A DNA stretch of 64,000 bases from Gammaproteobacteria bacterium (GCA_030829955.1 JAURNY010000032.1:62001-126000); one strand, 5' to 3'. Shown: positions 35,860-45,242, numbered from the stretch's first letter. Numbers and translations are program-made. Notes: generated by a model not told the origin, from the sequence alone.

Positions 35860-37215
35860 ATGTCACGCAAGATTTTTATTAAAACAATGGGTTGCCAGAT
35901 GAACGAGTACGATTCTGATCGTATGGTAGATGCACTGAAGGCTGCCCATCAAATGACAGACACAGATGATCCGGCTGAGGCTGATCTAATTTTGCTGAAT
36001 ACCTGCTCAATAAGAGAGAAAGCTCAGGAAAAGGTATTTTCTGATCTGGGTCGATGGAAACTATATAAAGAATCCAACCCCAATCTGGTCATCGCTGTCG
36101 GTGGCTGCGTTGCCAGTCAGGAAGGCAAGGCTATTATCGAACGCGCACCGTTTGTTGATATTGTATTTGGTCCACAAACATTACATCGACTTCCGAAAAT
36201 GTATGACAAGGTCATGGCGGACAAGCAATCAGTTGTGGATATCTCATTCCCTGAAATTGAAAAGTTCGATCATCTGCCTGCGCCTACCGCAGAAGGTCCG
36301 ACTGCGTTTGTTTCCATCATGGAAGGTTGTAGTAAATATTGTAGTTTCTGTGTTGTGCCATATACGCGCGGTGAAGAAGTTAGCCGCCCGTTTGATGATG
36401 TCATTACTGAAGTCGTAGAAATCGCCGAGCAGGGTGTACGTGAAGTAAATTTGTTAGGACAAAATGTAAATGCCTACCGCGGGATCATGCATGATGGACA
36501 TGTTGCTGACCTTGCATTATTAATTGAATATGTCGCTGCCATAGAAGGCATTGATCGAATTCGTTTTACCACTTCGCATCCGGTGGAATTTTCCGATAGT
36601 TTAATCGATGTTTATGGCAAGGTGCCTGAATTGGTAAGCCATTTGCATCTGCCCGTACAAAGTGGTTCTGATCATGTACTAGCATTGATGAAACGTGGCC
36701 ATACTCGTCTCGAATACAAATCAAAGATTAAACGTTTAAAAGCTATTAGACCGGAACTGAGTATGTCGTCTGATTTTATAATTGGTTTTCCTGGTGAAAC
36801 TGACAAAGACTTTGAAGATACTATGAACCTGATTCAGGATATTGGTTTTGATCACTCATTCAGTTTTATCTACAGCGCGCGCCCCGGCACACCTGCCGCA
36901 AACCTGCCAGATGACACACCAATGTCGGTCAAGAAAGAACGTTTAAGTATTTTACAAAATAGAATCAGTCAGCAGGCAGCAAATATTAGTCGCTCCATGG
37001 TAGGCAAGACACAAACCATACTTGTTGAAGGTCATTCGAAAAAAGACCCTAATCAATTATGCGGTCGCACCGAAAATAATCGGGTTGTCAATTTTTCAGG
37101 CACTGATGATCTGATTGGACAATTTGTTATTGTTGAAATTACCGAGGCATTACCAAATTCTCTACGCGGCATATTACTTGATGATAATCAATCATTAACT
37201 GCTGCTAATCTTTAA
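35860..37215 (+). CDS. miaB: tRNA-2-methylthio-N6-dimethylallyladenosine synthase MiaB
   Basis: Radical-SAM methylthiotransferase that modifies A37 of tRNAs reading UNN codons. 451 residues. The N-terminal MTTase domain has [14 protein letters not shown] and [14 protein letters not shown]. The radical-SAM cluster motif is [15 protein letters not shown] near residue 155 and the C-terminal TRAM domain ends the protein. It heads the conserved miaB-phoH-ybeY-corC-lnt cluster. Confidence 0.97.
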   Translation: MSRKIFIKTMGCQMNEYDSDRMVDALKAAHQMTDTDDPAEADLILLNTCSIREKAQEKVFSDLGRWKLYKESNPNLVIAVGGCVASQEGKAIIERAPFVDIVFGPQTLHRLPKMYDKVMADKQSVVDISFPEIEKFDHLPAPTAEGPTAFVSIMEGCSKYCSFCVVPYTRGEEVSRPFDDVITEVVEIAEQGVREVNLLGQNVNAYRGIMHDGHVADLALLIEYVAAIEGIDRIRFTTSHPVEFSDSLIDVYGKVPELVSHLHLPVQSGSDHVLALMKRGHTRLEYKSKIKRLKAIRPELSMSSDFIIGFPGETDKDFEDTMNLIQDIGFDHSFSFIYSARPGTPAANLPDDTPMSVKKERLSILQNRISQQAANISRSMVGKTQTILVEGHSKKDPNQLCGRTENNRVVNFSGTDDLIGQFVIVEITEALPNSLRGILLDDNQSLTAANL

Positions 37216-37233
37216 TAACTATTCTTAACTACT

Positions 37234-38196
37234 ATTAATACGACAACTTCAAGCGATATTTCACTGGAACCATTCGATAACGAACGGTTATCAAATTTAT
37301 GTGGGCCATTGGATAAACACCTGCGACAGATTGAACGTTTCATGGGGGTCGAGATCAATAATCGGGGTAATGAATTTCATATTAGTGGCACGCTTAAATC
37401 AATCAATCTTACTGGGCAAATATTAAATGAGATGTACGCCACAACAGATAAAGAGGCATTATCAACCGAAAGTGTGCATTTATTCCTGCAGTCATTGAAC
37501 CTTGAAGAAGAATTCGAGGAAGAGATCGTTGAAGAAGTTTCGATTAAAACCAGACGTGGCTTAATTCGCGGTAGAAGTCCAAATCAACAACAATACCTCG
37601 CTAACATTCAAAAGCATGATATTAGTTTTGGTATTGGTCCTGCAGGTACAGGTAAAACCTACCTGGCCGTTGCCTGTGCTGTTGCAGCGATGGAACAGGA
37701 TCATGCCAGACGCCTGGTACTTGTCAGACCTGCTGTGGAAGCAGGCGAAAAACTGGGTTTCCTACCCGGAGATTTAGTACAAAAGGTTGATCCATATTTA
37801 CGCCCTTTATATGACGCCCTATATGAAATGCTAGGCTTTGAAAAAGTTGCCAAGCTAATTGAACGTAATGTAATCGAGGTCGCACCTTTAGCCTTTATGC
37901 GCGGCAGAACACTAAATGAATCATTTATTATTCTTGACGAAGCCCAGAACACAACGATAGAACAAATGAAAATGTTCTTAACCCGTATCGGTTTTAATTC
38001 TACTGCCGTCATTACCGGTGATATCACGCAGATTGATTTGCCAAATGGCAAACAATCCGGATTAAGACATGTGATAGATATATTGCAGGATGAACCCGGC
38101 ATCAGTTTTACATTTTTCAAATCAAGAGATGTAGTCAGACACCCATTAGTTGCCAAAATACTGAACGCGTACGAGAAGCATGACCAGAAAAAATAA
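37234..38196 (+). CDS. ybeZ: PhoH-like ATPase (YbeZ) with apparent ATT start
   Basis: PhoH-family P-loop protein that works with YbeY in RNA metabolism. Walker A is GPAGTGKTYLA; Walker B is IILDEAQNTT. The conserved N-terminal segment ISLEPFDNERLSNLCGPLDK lies upstream of the first ordinary start (TTG at 37309). No ATG, GTG or TTG precedes it after the stop at 37216-37218. The codon at 37234 is ATT, and translation from it gives the expected length (320 residues) and phase. Either a rare ATT start is used or the start codon was mutated. No clear ribosome site is visible. Confidence 0.85.
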   Translation: MNTTTSSDISLEPFDNERLSNLCGPLDKHLRQIERFMGVEINNRGNEFHISGTLKSINLTGQILNEMYATTDKEALSTESVHLFLQSLNLEEEFEEEIVEEVSIKTRRGLIRGRSPNQQQYLANIQKHDISFGIGPAGTGKTYLAVACAVAAMEQDHARRLVLVRPAVEAGEKLGFLPGDLVQKVDPYLRPLYDALYEMLGFEKVAKLIERNVIEVAPLAFMRGRTLNESFIILDEAQNTTIEQMKMFLTRIGFNSTAVITGDITQIDLPNGKQSGLRHVIDILQDEPGISFTFFKSRDVVRHPLVAKILNAYEKHDQKK

Positions 38197-38202
38197 CCAC
38201 GC

Positions 38203-38667
38203 ATGAGTACATATATCGTTGTACAAGTTGTTTCAGATTGTTTATCAATTCCAGCAAAAAATGATTTTATTGACTGGGCTAATGCTGCTATTGATAATCA
38301 ATCACTTGAGCGTGAATTAACTATTCGAATTGTAGATGAAGAAGAAGGAAAATCTTTGAATAAGGATTGGCGGCAAAAAGAGTATGCGACAAATATACTA
38401 TCTTTCCCGATGGGTGACACAGTCAATGAAGAACTGAATATTCTAGGTGATATTGTTATCTGTGCGCCGGTTGTATTACGTGAAGCTCAAGAGCAAAACA
38501 AGCCTATTCAGGCGCATTGGGCACATCTGGTGATTCATGGAGTATTACATTTACAGGGATATGATCATCAAAATGATGATGAAGCCAGTGAAATGGAGAC
38601 AAAGGAAATTACTTTACTCGGAAATTTTGGGTATGCTAACCCTTACGAAACTAATAATGTTGTATGA
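38203..38667 (+). CDS. ybeY: Endoribonuclease YbeY
   Basis: 154 residues. The metal-binding signature is HLVIHGVLHLQGYDH, giving H-x3-H-x5-H near residue 107-121. NILSFPMGD and LGDIVIC are family motifs. YbeY acts in 16S rRNA 3'-end maturation and ribosome quality control, and requires zinc. It follows phoH by six bases and overlaps corC by four, consistent with a translation-coupled cluster. Confidence 0.96.
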   Translation: MSTYIVVQVVSDCLSIPAKNDFIDWANAAIDNQSLERELTIRIVDEEEGKSLNKDWRQKEYATNILSFPMGDTVNEELNILGDIVICAPVVLREAQEQNKPIQAHWAHLVIHGVLHLQGYDHQNDDEASEMETKEITLLGNFGYANPYETNNVV

Positions 38668-39530
38668 GTGCTCAAGACAATAAACTAAAAAAGCTTTTCA
38701 AACGTTTTGAATTACGCTTTACCGGCAGCCCAGCTGATAGAGATGAACTAGTCGATATTCTGAGAAAATCAGAACAATCCAAGCTTCTGGATAATGATGC
38801 CTTACGCATGATCGAAGGTGCCATTCACGTCGCTGAACTACAAGTACGTGACGTCATGATCCCTCGCGTACAAATGACAGTGATCCATGAAGATGCCGAA
38901 CCGGAAGAAATCTTATCGACAGTAATTGAGTCAGGTCATTCACGCTTTCCGGTTATTGGCGATACTACTGATGAAATCATCGGTATTTTACTGGCAAAGG
39001 ATTTATTGAATTACTTTGCCAGCCCTGAAGATGAGTTTGATATTAAGGATTTAATGCGCATCGCAACCTTTATACCGGAAAGTAAACGACTGAATATGTT
39101 ACTGCGGGAATTCCGACTCAACCGAAACCATATGGCTATCGTGATTGATGAATATTCAGGTGTTGCTGGTTTAATTACGATTGAAGATGTTATCGAGGAG
39201 ATCGTTGGGGAGATTGAAGACGAACACGATTATGATGATGATGATGAAACCATTCGTCCACATGATAATGAACGTTTTACTGTACAGGCATTAACCTCAA
39301 TTGAAGACTTTAATAAATATTTTGATACCGATTTTTCTGACGAGGAATATGACACGATTGGTGGGTATATTATCAATGCCTTTGGACATATGCCTAAACG
39401 TGGTGAGTCTATCGATATTGAAGGCTTTAATGTCAAAGTAATTCGATCAGATAAGCGTCGTGTGCATGTACTGTTGTTTAATCGTCTACCCCCAAAAAAA
39501 GAAAGCATCGAAACAGAAAACACTGACTAG
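38664..39530 (+). CDS. corC: CorC/YbeX-type CBS-domain protein
   Basis: 288 residues with paired CBS domains and a C-terminal transporter-associated domain. The N-terminal CBS core has VRDVMIPRVQMTVIHEDAEP, and the second has NHMAIVIDEYSGVAGLITIE. An acidic His/Asp stretch follows (DEHDYDDDDETIR). Its family is linked to magnesium/cobalt efflux and to ribosome function. It overlaps ybeY by four bases and is followed 23 bases later by lnt. Confidence 0.93.
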   Translation: MSAQDNKLKKLFKRFELRFTGSPADRDELVDILRKSEQSKLLDNDALRMIEGAIHVAELQVRDVMIPRVQMTVIHEDAEPEEILSTVIESGHSRFPVIGDTTDEIIGILLAKDLLNYFASPEDEFDIKDLMRIATFIPESKRLNMLLREFRLNRNHMAIVIDEYSGVAGLITIEDVIEEIVGEIEDEHDYDDDDETIRPHDNERFTVQALTSIEDFNKYFDTDFSDEEYDTIGGYIINAFGHMPKRGESIDIEGFNVKVIRSDKRRVHVLLFNRLPPKKESIETENTD

Positions 39531-39553
39531 ACTTTATAAAGTGCATTACACTC

Positions 39554-41023
39554 ATGATTAAACATGCACTTCCGCGATTCACAGTAATATTAGCTGGTAG
39601 TGCATTACCATTCGCTTTTGCACCATATGATTTTTATATACTCGCCATTATCTGTCCCTTAATTCTATTTTCGCTATGTCATCAACAAACATCTAAAGAA
39701 GCATTTTTGCGAGGCTATCTATTTGCCTTGTTTTATTTTGGTATTGGCGTTAATTGGTTACATATCAGTATCAACCTGTTTGGCGGCGTCAATCTGATCG
39801 GTGCTTTGATATTCACCTATCTATTGGTTGCCTTTATTTCACTCTATCCGGCGTTAAGTGTTTTTTTGGCGATACGTTATTTCTCAAGACATTCTATTAT
39901 TGCCATGCCCTTACTTTGGATTTTGCTTGAGTGGCTTCGCGGTTGGTTTCTGAGCGGCTTTCCCTGGCTAAATATAGGAACTAGTCAAACAGATAGTTTG
40001 TTTAGAGCATACATGCCTGTCATTGGAGATTATGGTACCGGTTTTATTATCGTAAGTCTGGCTGCTTCATTCGTAATAATATTTCGTTATAGCTCAAACA
40101 TAAGATGGAGCGCATTATTTTATATTTCTCTAATCATTACATTAGCGAGCTATCTATTACCACAACAATGGTCAACTCCGTTAAACCGATCATTAAGCGT
40201 AACGCTAGTGCAGGGAGCTATTCCTCAGGAAGTAAAATGGAAACCGGAAATGAGAAAACATACGCTAGATAGTTATCTTTCGTTAAGTGAAGTCGGCTGG
40301 CAATCAGATTTATTAATCTGGCCTGAAACGGCAATACCCTTGTTTTATCAGGTCGCAAATGAATATCTGACATCAATTAGAGAAAAACAGACAAATTCCA
40401 ACACGCTCTTCATGAGTGGCATAGCATTTCAGGATACAACCACACGACAATACTTTAATAGCATCTTGATTCAGGATGAGGAAGATCGTTTCTATCATAA
40501 AAGTCAACTGGTACCATTTGGTGAATATTTGCCTTTTAAACCATTACTGGGTGGAATATTAAAAATTCTGGAAATACCAATGTCAGATTTCTCAAAAGGA
40601 GATCCATCGGCAAAAACAATCATTACAGACAAAGCAACGTTGGGCATGAGTATTTGTTATGAAGATGCCTACTCAGAAATTTTCAGACAAGCGATGCCGG
40701 ACGCTAATATCTTTATCAATATTAGCAATGATGCCTGGTTTGGTGACTCATTAGCACCGCACCAACACTTACAAATCGCAAAAGTAAGAACAATTGAATA
40801 TCAACGATCGCTTTTAAGAGCAACAAATACAGGTATATCTGCCATCATTGATTACAATAGCAATATAGTTTTACGGTCACCTCAGTTTATACCTTATGCT
40901 TTGAGTGGAAGTGTAGAACTCTATGAAGGCAACACTCCATTTTCACGTTTTGGTAACATTCCGATGTTGATAATATGCAGTGTTTTACTGTTGTTACTTT
41001 TAAGGTTGAATAATAAAGTCTGA
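39554..41023 (+). CDS. lnt: Apolipoprotein N-acyltransferase
   Basis: Adds the third acyl chain to the N-terminal Cys of lipoproteins at the inner membrane. 489 residues. The N-terminal half is membrane-spanning (about six helices). The nitrilase-like half shows the catalytic triad surroundings: Glu in IWPETAIPLF, Lys in FYHKSQLVPFGEYLPF, and Cys in GMSICYEDAYSE. It ends in another membrane helix. It is the last gene of the miaB cluster. Its substrates include the several lipoproteins of this window. Confidence 0.96.
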   Translation: MIKHALPRFTVILAGSALPFAFAPYDFYILAIICPLILFSLCHQQTSKEAFLRGYLFALFYFGIGVNWLHISINLFGGVNLIGALIFTYLLVAFISLYPALSVFLAIRYFSRHSIIAMPLLWILLEWLRGWFLSGFPWLNIGTSQTDSLFRAYMPVIGDYGTGFIIVSLAASFVIIFRYSSNIRWSALFYISLIITLASYLLPQQWSTPLNRSLSVTLVQGAIPQEVKWKPEMRKHTLDSYLSLSEVGWQSDLLIWPETAIPLFYQVANEYLTSIREKQTNSNTLFMSGIAFQDTTTRQYFNSILIQDEEDRFYHKSQLVPFGEYLPFKPLLGGILKILEIPMSDFSKGDPSAKTIITDKATLGMSICYEDAYSEIFRQAMPDANIFINISNDAWFGDSLAPHQHLQIAKVRTIEYQRSLLRATNTGISAIIDYNSNIVLRSPQFIPYALSGSVELYEGNTPFSRFGNIPMLIICSVLLLLLLRLNNKV

Positions 41024-41156
41024 TTAGTCCTGCTTACACACCTAGCTCACCTGTTTGGGTCTTGCCTTGATCTCAGGTTCCTTATCAGCCATTGATAATA
41101 CATCTTTTTGGCTTAGCATTAACAAGGTTAATATAACTATCTTACAAAGTATTATC

Positions 41157-42071
41157 TTAATGTTCAGTCGTTCTGTTTGCTATTATCTCAAACCCGATAA
41201 CCAGCACCAGACCGATAAACATCATCAATAATGCAGATAATACGTCCACATTAAATTCAGCAGGTATATATGGCACCGATTCAATCAGACGCTCCTGATC
41301 TCTAACTACTTCATATTGTCGATACTGAAATGGCCAAACGACATACATTGAAGCAATCAATAAGCCTGTAATAAACAAAATTGTTTTTTCATAAAAACGG
41401 CTTAATAAAAATGATAATAAATGACTAAACAACACCATACCAACGACTAGGCCGGCTACAAACGGTAACAATACATTAAACTGTAGGTGACCTATCGCAT
41501 TAAAAATGTAAGCGTATTTCTTCATCATTAGCAGAATTAATGAACCTGAAATTCCCGGCAAAATCATCGCCGAAATAGCGATTGCTCCACAAATAAAAAT
41601 AAACCAGCTGTCATTAGGTGTTGAAGCGGGAACCCGCGTAACAATAAAAAAGCCAAAAAGAAATCCCAGGAGAAGAAATAGTGATTCTTCAAGCAGTTGT
41701 GAAAAACCAAGCTGACGAACTAAAAACAATATCGAACCAAATATTAAACCAAAGAAAAAACCATAAATAATAAAAGGATATGTTTTTATTAAAACCGGTA
41801 AAGGAATAATGCGTGTGAAGAAAAATAATCCGGCAACGATGCCAATACCTAGAGGAATAAGAAAAACAAAATCAGGTTTGTTAATAATTTGTTTGAGATC
41901 AAAACTACAGATAGCTTTCAACCAATCCAGATCAAACAATTTGATTGCATTAATTAATCTTGGATAAATGCCAAGAATGAATGCCATCGTACCACCGCTA
42001 ACACCAGGGACAACATCTGCGGACCCCATGCAAAATCCTTTGACAATCAAGATTAGATGCTTTCGCGACAT
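41157..42071 (-). CDS. popT: DUF368 family membrane protein, PopT-type undecaprenyl-phosphate translocase
   Basis: 304 residues with about eight hydrophobic helices. The family signature is GFCMGSADVVPGVSGGTMAF near residue 12, and a repeat-like ISAMILPGISGSLILLM appears in the second half. DUF368 proteins (PopT) have been shown to move undecaprenyl phosphate from the outer to the inner leaflet. It lies downstream of hemE and its last bases are near lnt. UppP, which makes the same lipid, is at 8 kb. Confidence 0.88.
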   Translation of the reverse strand: MSRKHLILIVKGFCMGSADVVPGVSGGTMAFILGIYPRLINAIKLFDLDWLKAICSFDLKQIINKPDFVFLIPLGIGIVAGLFFFTRIIPLPVLIKTYPFIIYGFFFGLIFGSILFLVRQLGFSQLLEESLFLLLGFLFGFFIVTRVPASTPNDSWFIFICGAIAISAMILPGISGSLILLMMKKYAYIFNAIGHLQFNVLLPFVAGLVVGMVLFSHLLSFLLSRFYEKTILFITGLLIASMYVVWPFQYRQYEVVRDQERLIESVPYIPAEFNVDVLSALLMMFIGLVLVIGFEIIANRTTEH

Positions 42072-42074
42072 GGT

Positions 42075-43145
42075 CTAATCCGTATGATACTGCTCGCTTA
42101 ATTCATGAACTGCATTGATAAAAGCGCCAGCATGTTCAGGATCAATATCAGGAGTAATTCCATGACCTAGATTAAATACGTGGCCACTTCCCTTACCAAA
42201 ACTGGCAAGAATATTGCCAACCTCTTCCCGTATGCGTTCAGATGGTGCTTTTAAAATAGCTGGATCCATATTGCCCTGTAATGCAACCTGATGACCTATT
42301 GCTTCTCTTATCAGACCTATATCCTGAGTCCAATCCAGTCCAACTGCATCACAACCCGTCGCGGCAATATCGACAATCCATAAACCGGCACCTTTACTGA
42401 ACAGAATGACCGGAATGTGATCGCCCAAATAACCACGATCAAGCTGTTCAACTATCTGCTGCATATATGCCAATGAAAATGCCTTATATGCCGGACCGGT
42501 TAATGTGCCACCCCAAGTATCAAAGATCATAATAGCTTGCGCACCAGCATGTATTTGCGCATTCAAGTAACTGGCTACTGAATTGGCTACATGTGACAGC
42601 AGATGGTGGATTTCTTCTGGTGCGCTGTATAGCCATTTCTTGATCTTGCCAAAGTCCCGTGAAGAGCGACCTTCAACCATATAAGTTGCCAGTGTCCATG
42701 GGCTGCCGGCAAATCCGATAAGTGGCACACTACCATCCAGTTCTTTTCGAATTAATCTCACAGCATCCATCACATAAGCCAATTCCTGTTCCGGATCAGG
42801 CATAGGTAATTGCTTTATATCGTTATAACTATTAATCGGTTTGTGAAAAACTGGGCCAACTGATTCAATCAACTCCAGCTGCAAGCCCATCGCATCTGGT
42901 ATTGTTAAAATATCTGAAAACAGTATCGCTGCATCCAGAGGATAACGTTCAAGTGGTTGCAGAGTTACTTCGCAAGCCAATTCCGGTGTTTGACAAAGAG
43001 TAATAAAGTCGCCGGCTTTTTCGCGCGTTGCTCGATATTCAGGTAAATAACGTCCTGCCTGACGCATCATCCAAACAGGTGTTTTGTCAACGGCTTGTCT
43101 GCGTAATGCCCTTAAAAATCGATCATTCTTGAGAGTAACATTCAT
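42075..43145 (-). CDS. hemE: Uroporphyrinogen decarboxylase
   Basis: Decarboxylates uroporphyrinogen III to coproporphyrinogen III in haem synthesis. 356 residues. The N-terminal signature [16 protein letters not shown] with two Arg residues is near residue 21-37. [16 protein letters not shown] and the Asp-bearing FDTWGGTL follow. A terminal [15 protein letters not shown] is present. It precedes the PopT-type gene with three bases between them, likely an operon. Confidence 0.96.
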   Translation of the reverse strand: MNVTLKNDRFLRALRRQAVDKTPVWMMRQAGRYLPEYRATREKAGDFITLCQTPELACEVTLQPLERYPLDAAILFSDILTIPDAMGLQLELIESVGPVFHKPINSYNDIKQLPMPDPEQELAYVMDAVRLIRKELDGSVPLIGFAGSPWTLATYMVEGRSSRDFGKIKKWLYSAPEEIHHLLSHVANSVASYLNAQIHAGAQAIMIFDTWGGTLTGPAYKAFSLAYMQQIVEQLDRGYLGDHIPVILFSKGAGLWIVDIAATGCDAVGLDWTQDIGLIREAIGHQVALQGNMDPAILKAPSERIREEVGNILASFGKGSGHVFNLGHGITPDIDPEHAGAFINAVHELSEQYHTD

Positions 43146-43210
43146 GGTTTTACAGAGAATAGTTAAAATTCATATTATGCTAATAGTTTACATGAACCTG
43201 AGAGGAAAAC

Positions 43211-43224
43211 GATTGTATACAATC
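43211..43224. promoter_or_regulatory. Palindrome in the hemE/rhodanese intergenic region
   Basis: Perfect 14-base palindrome GATTGTATACAATC in the 193-base divergent space, 66 bases before hemE and 115 bases before the rhodanese. The core TTGTATACAA resembles operators bound by GntR/FadR-type regulators. Candidate operator only; no regulator gene is adjacent. Confidence 0.35.
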
Positions 43225-43338
43225 AATAAAACCTCTGGATGTGTATATCAGACAATCCTAATGAAATTGGGTTCGTTCATGTTTCCAAATGCAGTATGAT
43301 TATCACATTTTCATATCCAAATATTATAGGAGAAAACC

Positions 43339-43689
43339 ATGCTCGTTCCCGTCAGTGATCTGATCGCCTCGGCCAAAATGCAGAGTAGTTGTAAAACACC
43401 TAACGAAGCTAAAGTATTTTTTGAGAAACATGACAATGTTGTCATAATTGATGTGCGTGAGCCGCATGAAGTAGATAAATCGTGCCTGAAAAATTCGATT
43501 AATATTCCCAGAGGATTACTGGAAATGAAAGTAACTGAATATTGCGAAAGTGCAGACACTCCCATCCTGCTTCATTGTGCGGCAGGTGGACGCGCTGCAC
43601 TTTCTGCATGCACATTACAAATGATGGGTTATACCAATGTGCATGTTATCGATCACAAATTTGAAGAGATTAAAGCTACATTCGATTAA
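43339..43689 (+). CDS. Rhodanese-like domain protein
   Basis: 116 residues, a single rhodanese domain. The active-site loop is HCAAGGRAA near residue 78, whose Cys would carry a persulfide. VIIDVREPHEVDKSCLKNSI matches the family N-terminal signature. The loop is six residues with a following Ala, typical of sulfurtransferases rather than Cdc25 phosphatases. Upstream is AGGAG. It is convergent with yqeC, sharing four bases at the stops, which places a sulfur/selenium-related pair side by side. Confidence 0.9.
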   Translation: MLVPVSDLIASAKMQSSCKTPNEAKVFFEKHDNVVIIDVREPHEVDKSCLKNSINIPRGLLEMKVTEYCESADTPILLHCAAGGRAALSACTLQMMGYTNVHVIDHKFEEIKATFD

Positions 43690-44441
43690 CGCGTTACCAC
43701 ATCAACAATCGGCTTATCTTTCTTCATCGCCGCCAGAATTACCTGGTCAAAACTATCTGTCATTTGTAAAGCTAGTGTTGCCACCAACTTTGCCTCCTTC
43801 TCTATTTTTGCATCATCAACCATATTGATTAATGGAATTATCATGGCTGAATCGTGGATTGATTTTAGAAGACCATGTTTATCAGTAATTAATCGCGCAA
43901 TATGTACTGGCTTAATTTCTTCCTGATCTTTTAATCCTGTGATTTTACAAATTTGATCCACACGGTGAGCAATCTCGTTATTAAGAGGTTGACCTATTAT
44001 CTGAGCAGACACTACAGGTATGACAGTAATACTTGCTGATGATAATGCCGGCTCATATTCAGCAGGGGCTTTTATGAATTTTCCTCTGGCACCATCAGCC
44101 TTGATCAATAATAAATCAAACTCGCCTTCATCATAAAAACGCTGCGCCATATCAGGATGAATCCCCGCACGACGACCAAAACGACTTGAAGGTCTAGCAA
44201 ATGCGATTGCTTTTGATGACTTATCCTTATTCACGGCACTTAATAAGGCATCTTCATCACCAATATAATTAGTTGCTTTTAACTCTTTAGGAAAAAACTC
44301 AATATGTGCAGTCGCGGTAATACCAACACGACCTCCATATTGTTCAGCTAACCTGAACATCGTAGTTTTTTTACCACCGGCACCTATAAAACTAACGATA
44401 CCTTTATCAGCATGCAGAATTGAATGTAAGTCGTTACTCAT
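43686..44441 (-). CDS. yqeC: YqeC-type selenium cofactor biosynthesis protein
   Basis: 251 residues. The P-loop IGAGGKKTTMFRLAEQ is near residue 19, followed by ITATAHI, DLLLIKADGARGKFIKAPAE and VIPVVSAQIIGQPLN, the YqeC family pattern. YqeC is associated with selenium-dependent molybdenum hydroxylases (with YqeB, SelD and XdhC-type genes). None of those partners is in the window, so the pathway link is from family only. The upstream neighbour on the same strand is a small Cys-motif protein 36 bases away. Confidence 0.88.
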   Translation of the reverse strand: MSNDLHSILHADKGIVSFIGAGGKKTTMFRLAEQYGGRVGITATAHIEFFPKELKATNYIGDEDALLSAVNKDKSSKAIAFARPSSRFGRRAGIHPDMAQRFYDEGEFDLLLIKADGARGKFIKAPAEYEPALSSASITVIPVVSAQIIGQPLNNEIAHRVDQICKITGLKDQEEIKPVHIARLITDKHGLLKSIHDSAMIIPLINMVDDAKIEKEAKLVATLALQMTDSFDQVILAAMKKDKPIVDVVTR

Positions 44442-44477
44442 CTTAGATATACTAGTGTAAAGATGACTGCTTTAAAA

Positions 44478-44657
44478 TCAGTGAAGCAGAGAATACTGTT
44501 TATAGGCTGATTGATGCTCGTGAAAATCAATATAATTATCACTAATCGTCAATGGCTCAGCAAAGACTCTGGCGATGACACCACTGGGTAATTGTACCTC
44601 TCTCACATGGATAGGTGAATTACATATTGGACATGGTATAGTAGGTTCACATTTCAT
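44478..44657 (-). CDS. Small CPxC-motif protein
   Basis: A 59-residue frame. It reads MKCEPTIPCPICNSPIHVRE and continues VQLPSGVIARVFAEPLTISD to a C-terminal YSLLH. The CPIC and N-terminal Cys suggest a half zinc finger. The ribosome site is not convincing. It lies 36 bases upstream of yqeC on the same strand and may be cotranscribed. No family is recognised. Reported because its composition is protein-like and it is not explained by any other feature. Confidence 0.5.
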   Translation of the reverse strand: MKCEPTIPCPICNSPIHVREVQLPSGVIARVFAEPLTISDNYIDFHEHQSAYKQYSLLH

Positions 44658-44718
44658 AATTAATTCAGATAGACAAATATACCTATTTCAAGTTTAGTTT
44701 TGATTAGATTTTTGAATA

Positions 44719-44744
44719 GACAAGGCAATATTTCACGCCTTGTC
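44719..44744 (-). terminator. Weak hairpin after the frameshifted exported peptide gene
   Basis: GACAAGGC and GCCTTGTC form an 8-bp stem with a 10-base loop, but no long T run follows on the minus strand. Possibly a weak terminator or processing site. Confidence 0.4.
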
Positions 44745-44759
44745 CATAACAAGTAAACA

Positions 44760-44884
44760 TTATTCAGCTTTTTCTTCCATTGCTAGTTCTTCTACAGGCA
44801 TTTCCTGCTCTGCTGGAGCTTCTTCAGCTTTCGATATCGTTGGATTAGAGGAAATGCAAAAAGCAAGTACTTAATATTTTTCAT
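44760..44884 (-). pseudogene. Frameshifted small acidic exported peptide
   Basis: Minus strand from ATG 44884, preceded by a strong ribosome site (AGGAG). The frame starts with a signal-like MKNIKYLLFAFP, and after a shift of one base continues as SNPTISKAEEAPAEQEMPVE and a stop at 44760. The mature part is Ala/Glu/Pro-rich. The gene is either recently frameshifted or carries an assembly error. Confidence 0.6.
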
Positions 44885-45121
44885 TATTAAGACTCCTAAG
44901 TAATTTAAAAAAATAGCTAAGGACTGAATCTTGATTAATCAGATTAGTTGACTAAATCCATGTCAGCAGCGCAAATGTCATATTTACGAAAACAAATAAA
45001 AATATTTAAATGATGTAATTCAATAAATTAGCAAAAACAGTATTTTTTATTAAGATAGGGTATGGAACAAAAAACAAATTGGTGCATGCTTGCATTACTA
45101 AAGAGCAAAATAGTAAGTTAA
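44885..45121. other. Gene-free AT-rich region
   Basis: No supportable gene, hairpin or repeat here. The stretch separates the exported-peptide gene from the tRNA-Cys-like element. Confidence 0.4.
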
Positions 45122-45196
45122 TGGAGGCTAGGGTTGGATTCAAACCAACATCTAGGAACTTGTGGATCGTCGCATAGGATATTCTGCCGCCCAGCC
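45122..45196 (-). pseudogene. Degenerate tRNA-Cys-like element
   Basis: A 75-base minus-strand sequence from GGCTGGG to GCCTCCA. The 7-bp acceptor pairs (one G-T), the discriminator is U and CCA is encoded, both as in tRNA-Cys, and GTTGG-TTTGAAT-CCAAC gives the T arm. The D arm lacks G18-G19, the loop has C33 instead of U33, and the anticodon would be ACA. Positions 28-42 and 31-39 are mismatched and C56 is U. These changes argue for a dead gene rather than a functional tRNA. Confidence 0.65.
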
Positions 45197-45211
45197 ACAA
45201 ACAGGATAAAT

Positions 45212-45242
45212 ATTATCTATATTATCTATATTATCTATATTA
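45212..45242. repeat. Tandem 9-base repeat
   Basis: ATTATCTAT repeated three times plus a partial fourth copy, just beside the tRNA-Cys-like element. Low-complexity AT tract; no function evident. Confidence 0.8.

Noticed and set aside
45006-45200. Minus-strand 64-codon open frame
   Set aside because: It overlaps the tRNA-Cys-like element and an AT-rich stretch and shows no protein pattern.
45212-45242. CRISPR-like repeat
   Set aside because: The repeats are nine-base, directly adjacent and without spacers.
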